Below are positions 63,901-64,000 of a stretch of 64,000 nt of DNA, piece after piece. The DNA is from Burkholderia sp. WP9 (GTDB lineage: Bacteria > Pseudomonadota > Gammaproteobacteria > Burkholderiales > Burkholderiaceae). The notes beneath the pieces are model-generated. The model worked only from the letters and a program-made list of their open reading frames with translations. It was not told the origin of the DNA and did not search any database. Every line of letters begins with the position of its first letter. Position 1 is the stretch's first letter. Made by a program: the position numbers and the translations under genes. Where the stretch lies: positions 992,001 to 1,056,000 of the forward strand of contig NZ_FNTG01000001.1 in NCBI RefSeq assembly GCF_900104795.1, written 5' to 3'.

Positions 63901-64000
63901 CTGCGTCCGTGGCGTGCCGCGTCAGGAAGCGGCGCCAGAAGGTCGACCAGGCGGCGGTCTCAGCAACCGCTGCTCTAGAGCGCTGCGTCCGGTTCGGACG

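Overview
The window is GC-rich, densely coded DNA with overlapping operons. Its gene content points to a beta-proteobacterium of the Burkholderia sensu lato group, most likely Paraburkholderia: an N-type ATPase operon, an intracellular PHB depolymerase, a block resembling the low-oxygen-activated (lxa) locus described in Burkholderia cenocepacia, and a full purine-ring catabolic cluster. The genus is an inference from gene content; there is no rRNA or tRNA gene here to test it.

Region 1 (1-5.4 kb, + strand) is most of an N-type rotary ATPase operon in the order atpD(partial)-C-Q-R-B-E-F-A-G. Nearly all genes overlap. There is no separate delta gene; the b subunit carries a delta-like C-terminus.

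Region 2 (5.4-42.5 kb) is a stress, persistence and microaerobic block. It holds a ClpG/ClpK-type disaggregase, universal stress proteins, a nitroreductase, a P-type ATPase of unknown substrate, two triple-BON proteins, a LOG-family nucleosidase, a lipocalin, a DHH phosphoesterase, an operon with PEP synthase, PfkB and a phosphoribosyltransferase, a Zn-ribbon protein, a second FtsH, a PHB depolymerase, a LemA/TPM operon, a CorA/ZntB transporter, cytochrome bd (cydP-A-B-X) and an ABC-2 efflux system. The main discovery is in the intergenic DNA. Eleven 14-bp FNR/ANR-type sites (TTGAN-N4-RTCAR) lie between 8.4 and 42.5 kb, in front of nearly every operon. Most have a recognisable -10 element 19-22 bp away, which is the spacing of a class II FNR promoter. 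A weaker site precedes a candidate roughly 63-nt small RNA at 31.87-31.93 kb. No CRP/FNR-family regulator is encoded in the window, so control must be in trans.

Region 3 (42.7-46.3 kb) holds housekeeping genes: a LexA-type box and promoter upstream of a 2'-5' RNA ligase-like phosphodiesterase (thpR), a small lipoprotein-like gene, a DUF1992 gene, tadA and an LD-carboxypeptidase.

Region 4 (46.5-64 kb) is purine catabolism and uptake: a GntR/FCD regulator with candidate operators, an NCS1 permease, allantoin racemase, allantoinase (puuE), OHCU decarboxylase (uraD), allantoicase, ureidoglycolate lyase, urate hydroxylase with cytochrome c tail (puuD), HIU hydrolase (uraH), an 8-oxoguanine deaminase-like amidohydrolase, a LysR regulator, and a BMP-type nucleoside/purine ABC importer (ATPase, two permeases, binding protein). 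Together they would carry urate, or 8-oxoguanine via urate, to glyoxylate and urea. Xanthine dehydrogenase and urease are not in the window. I saw no rRNA, tRNA, CRISPR array, insertion sequence or phage gene.
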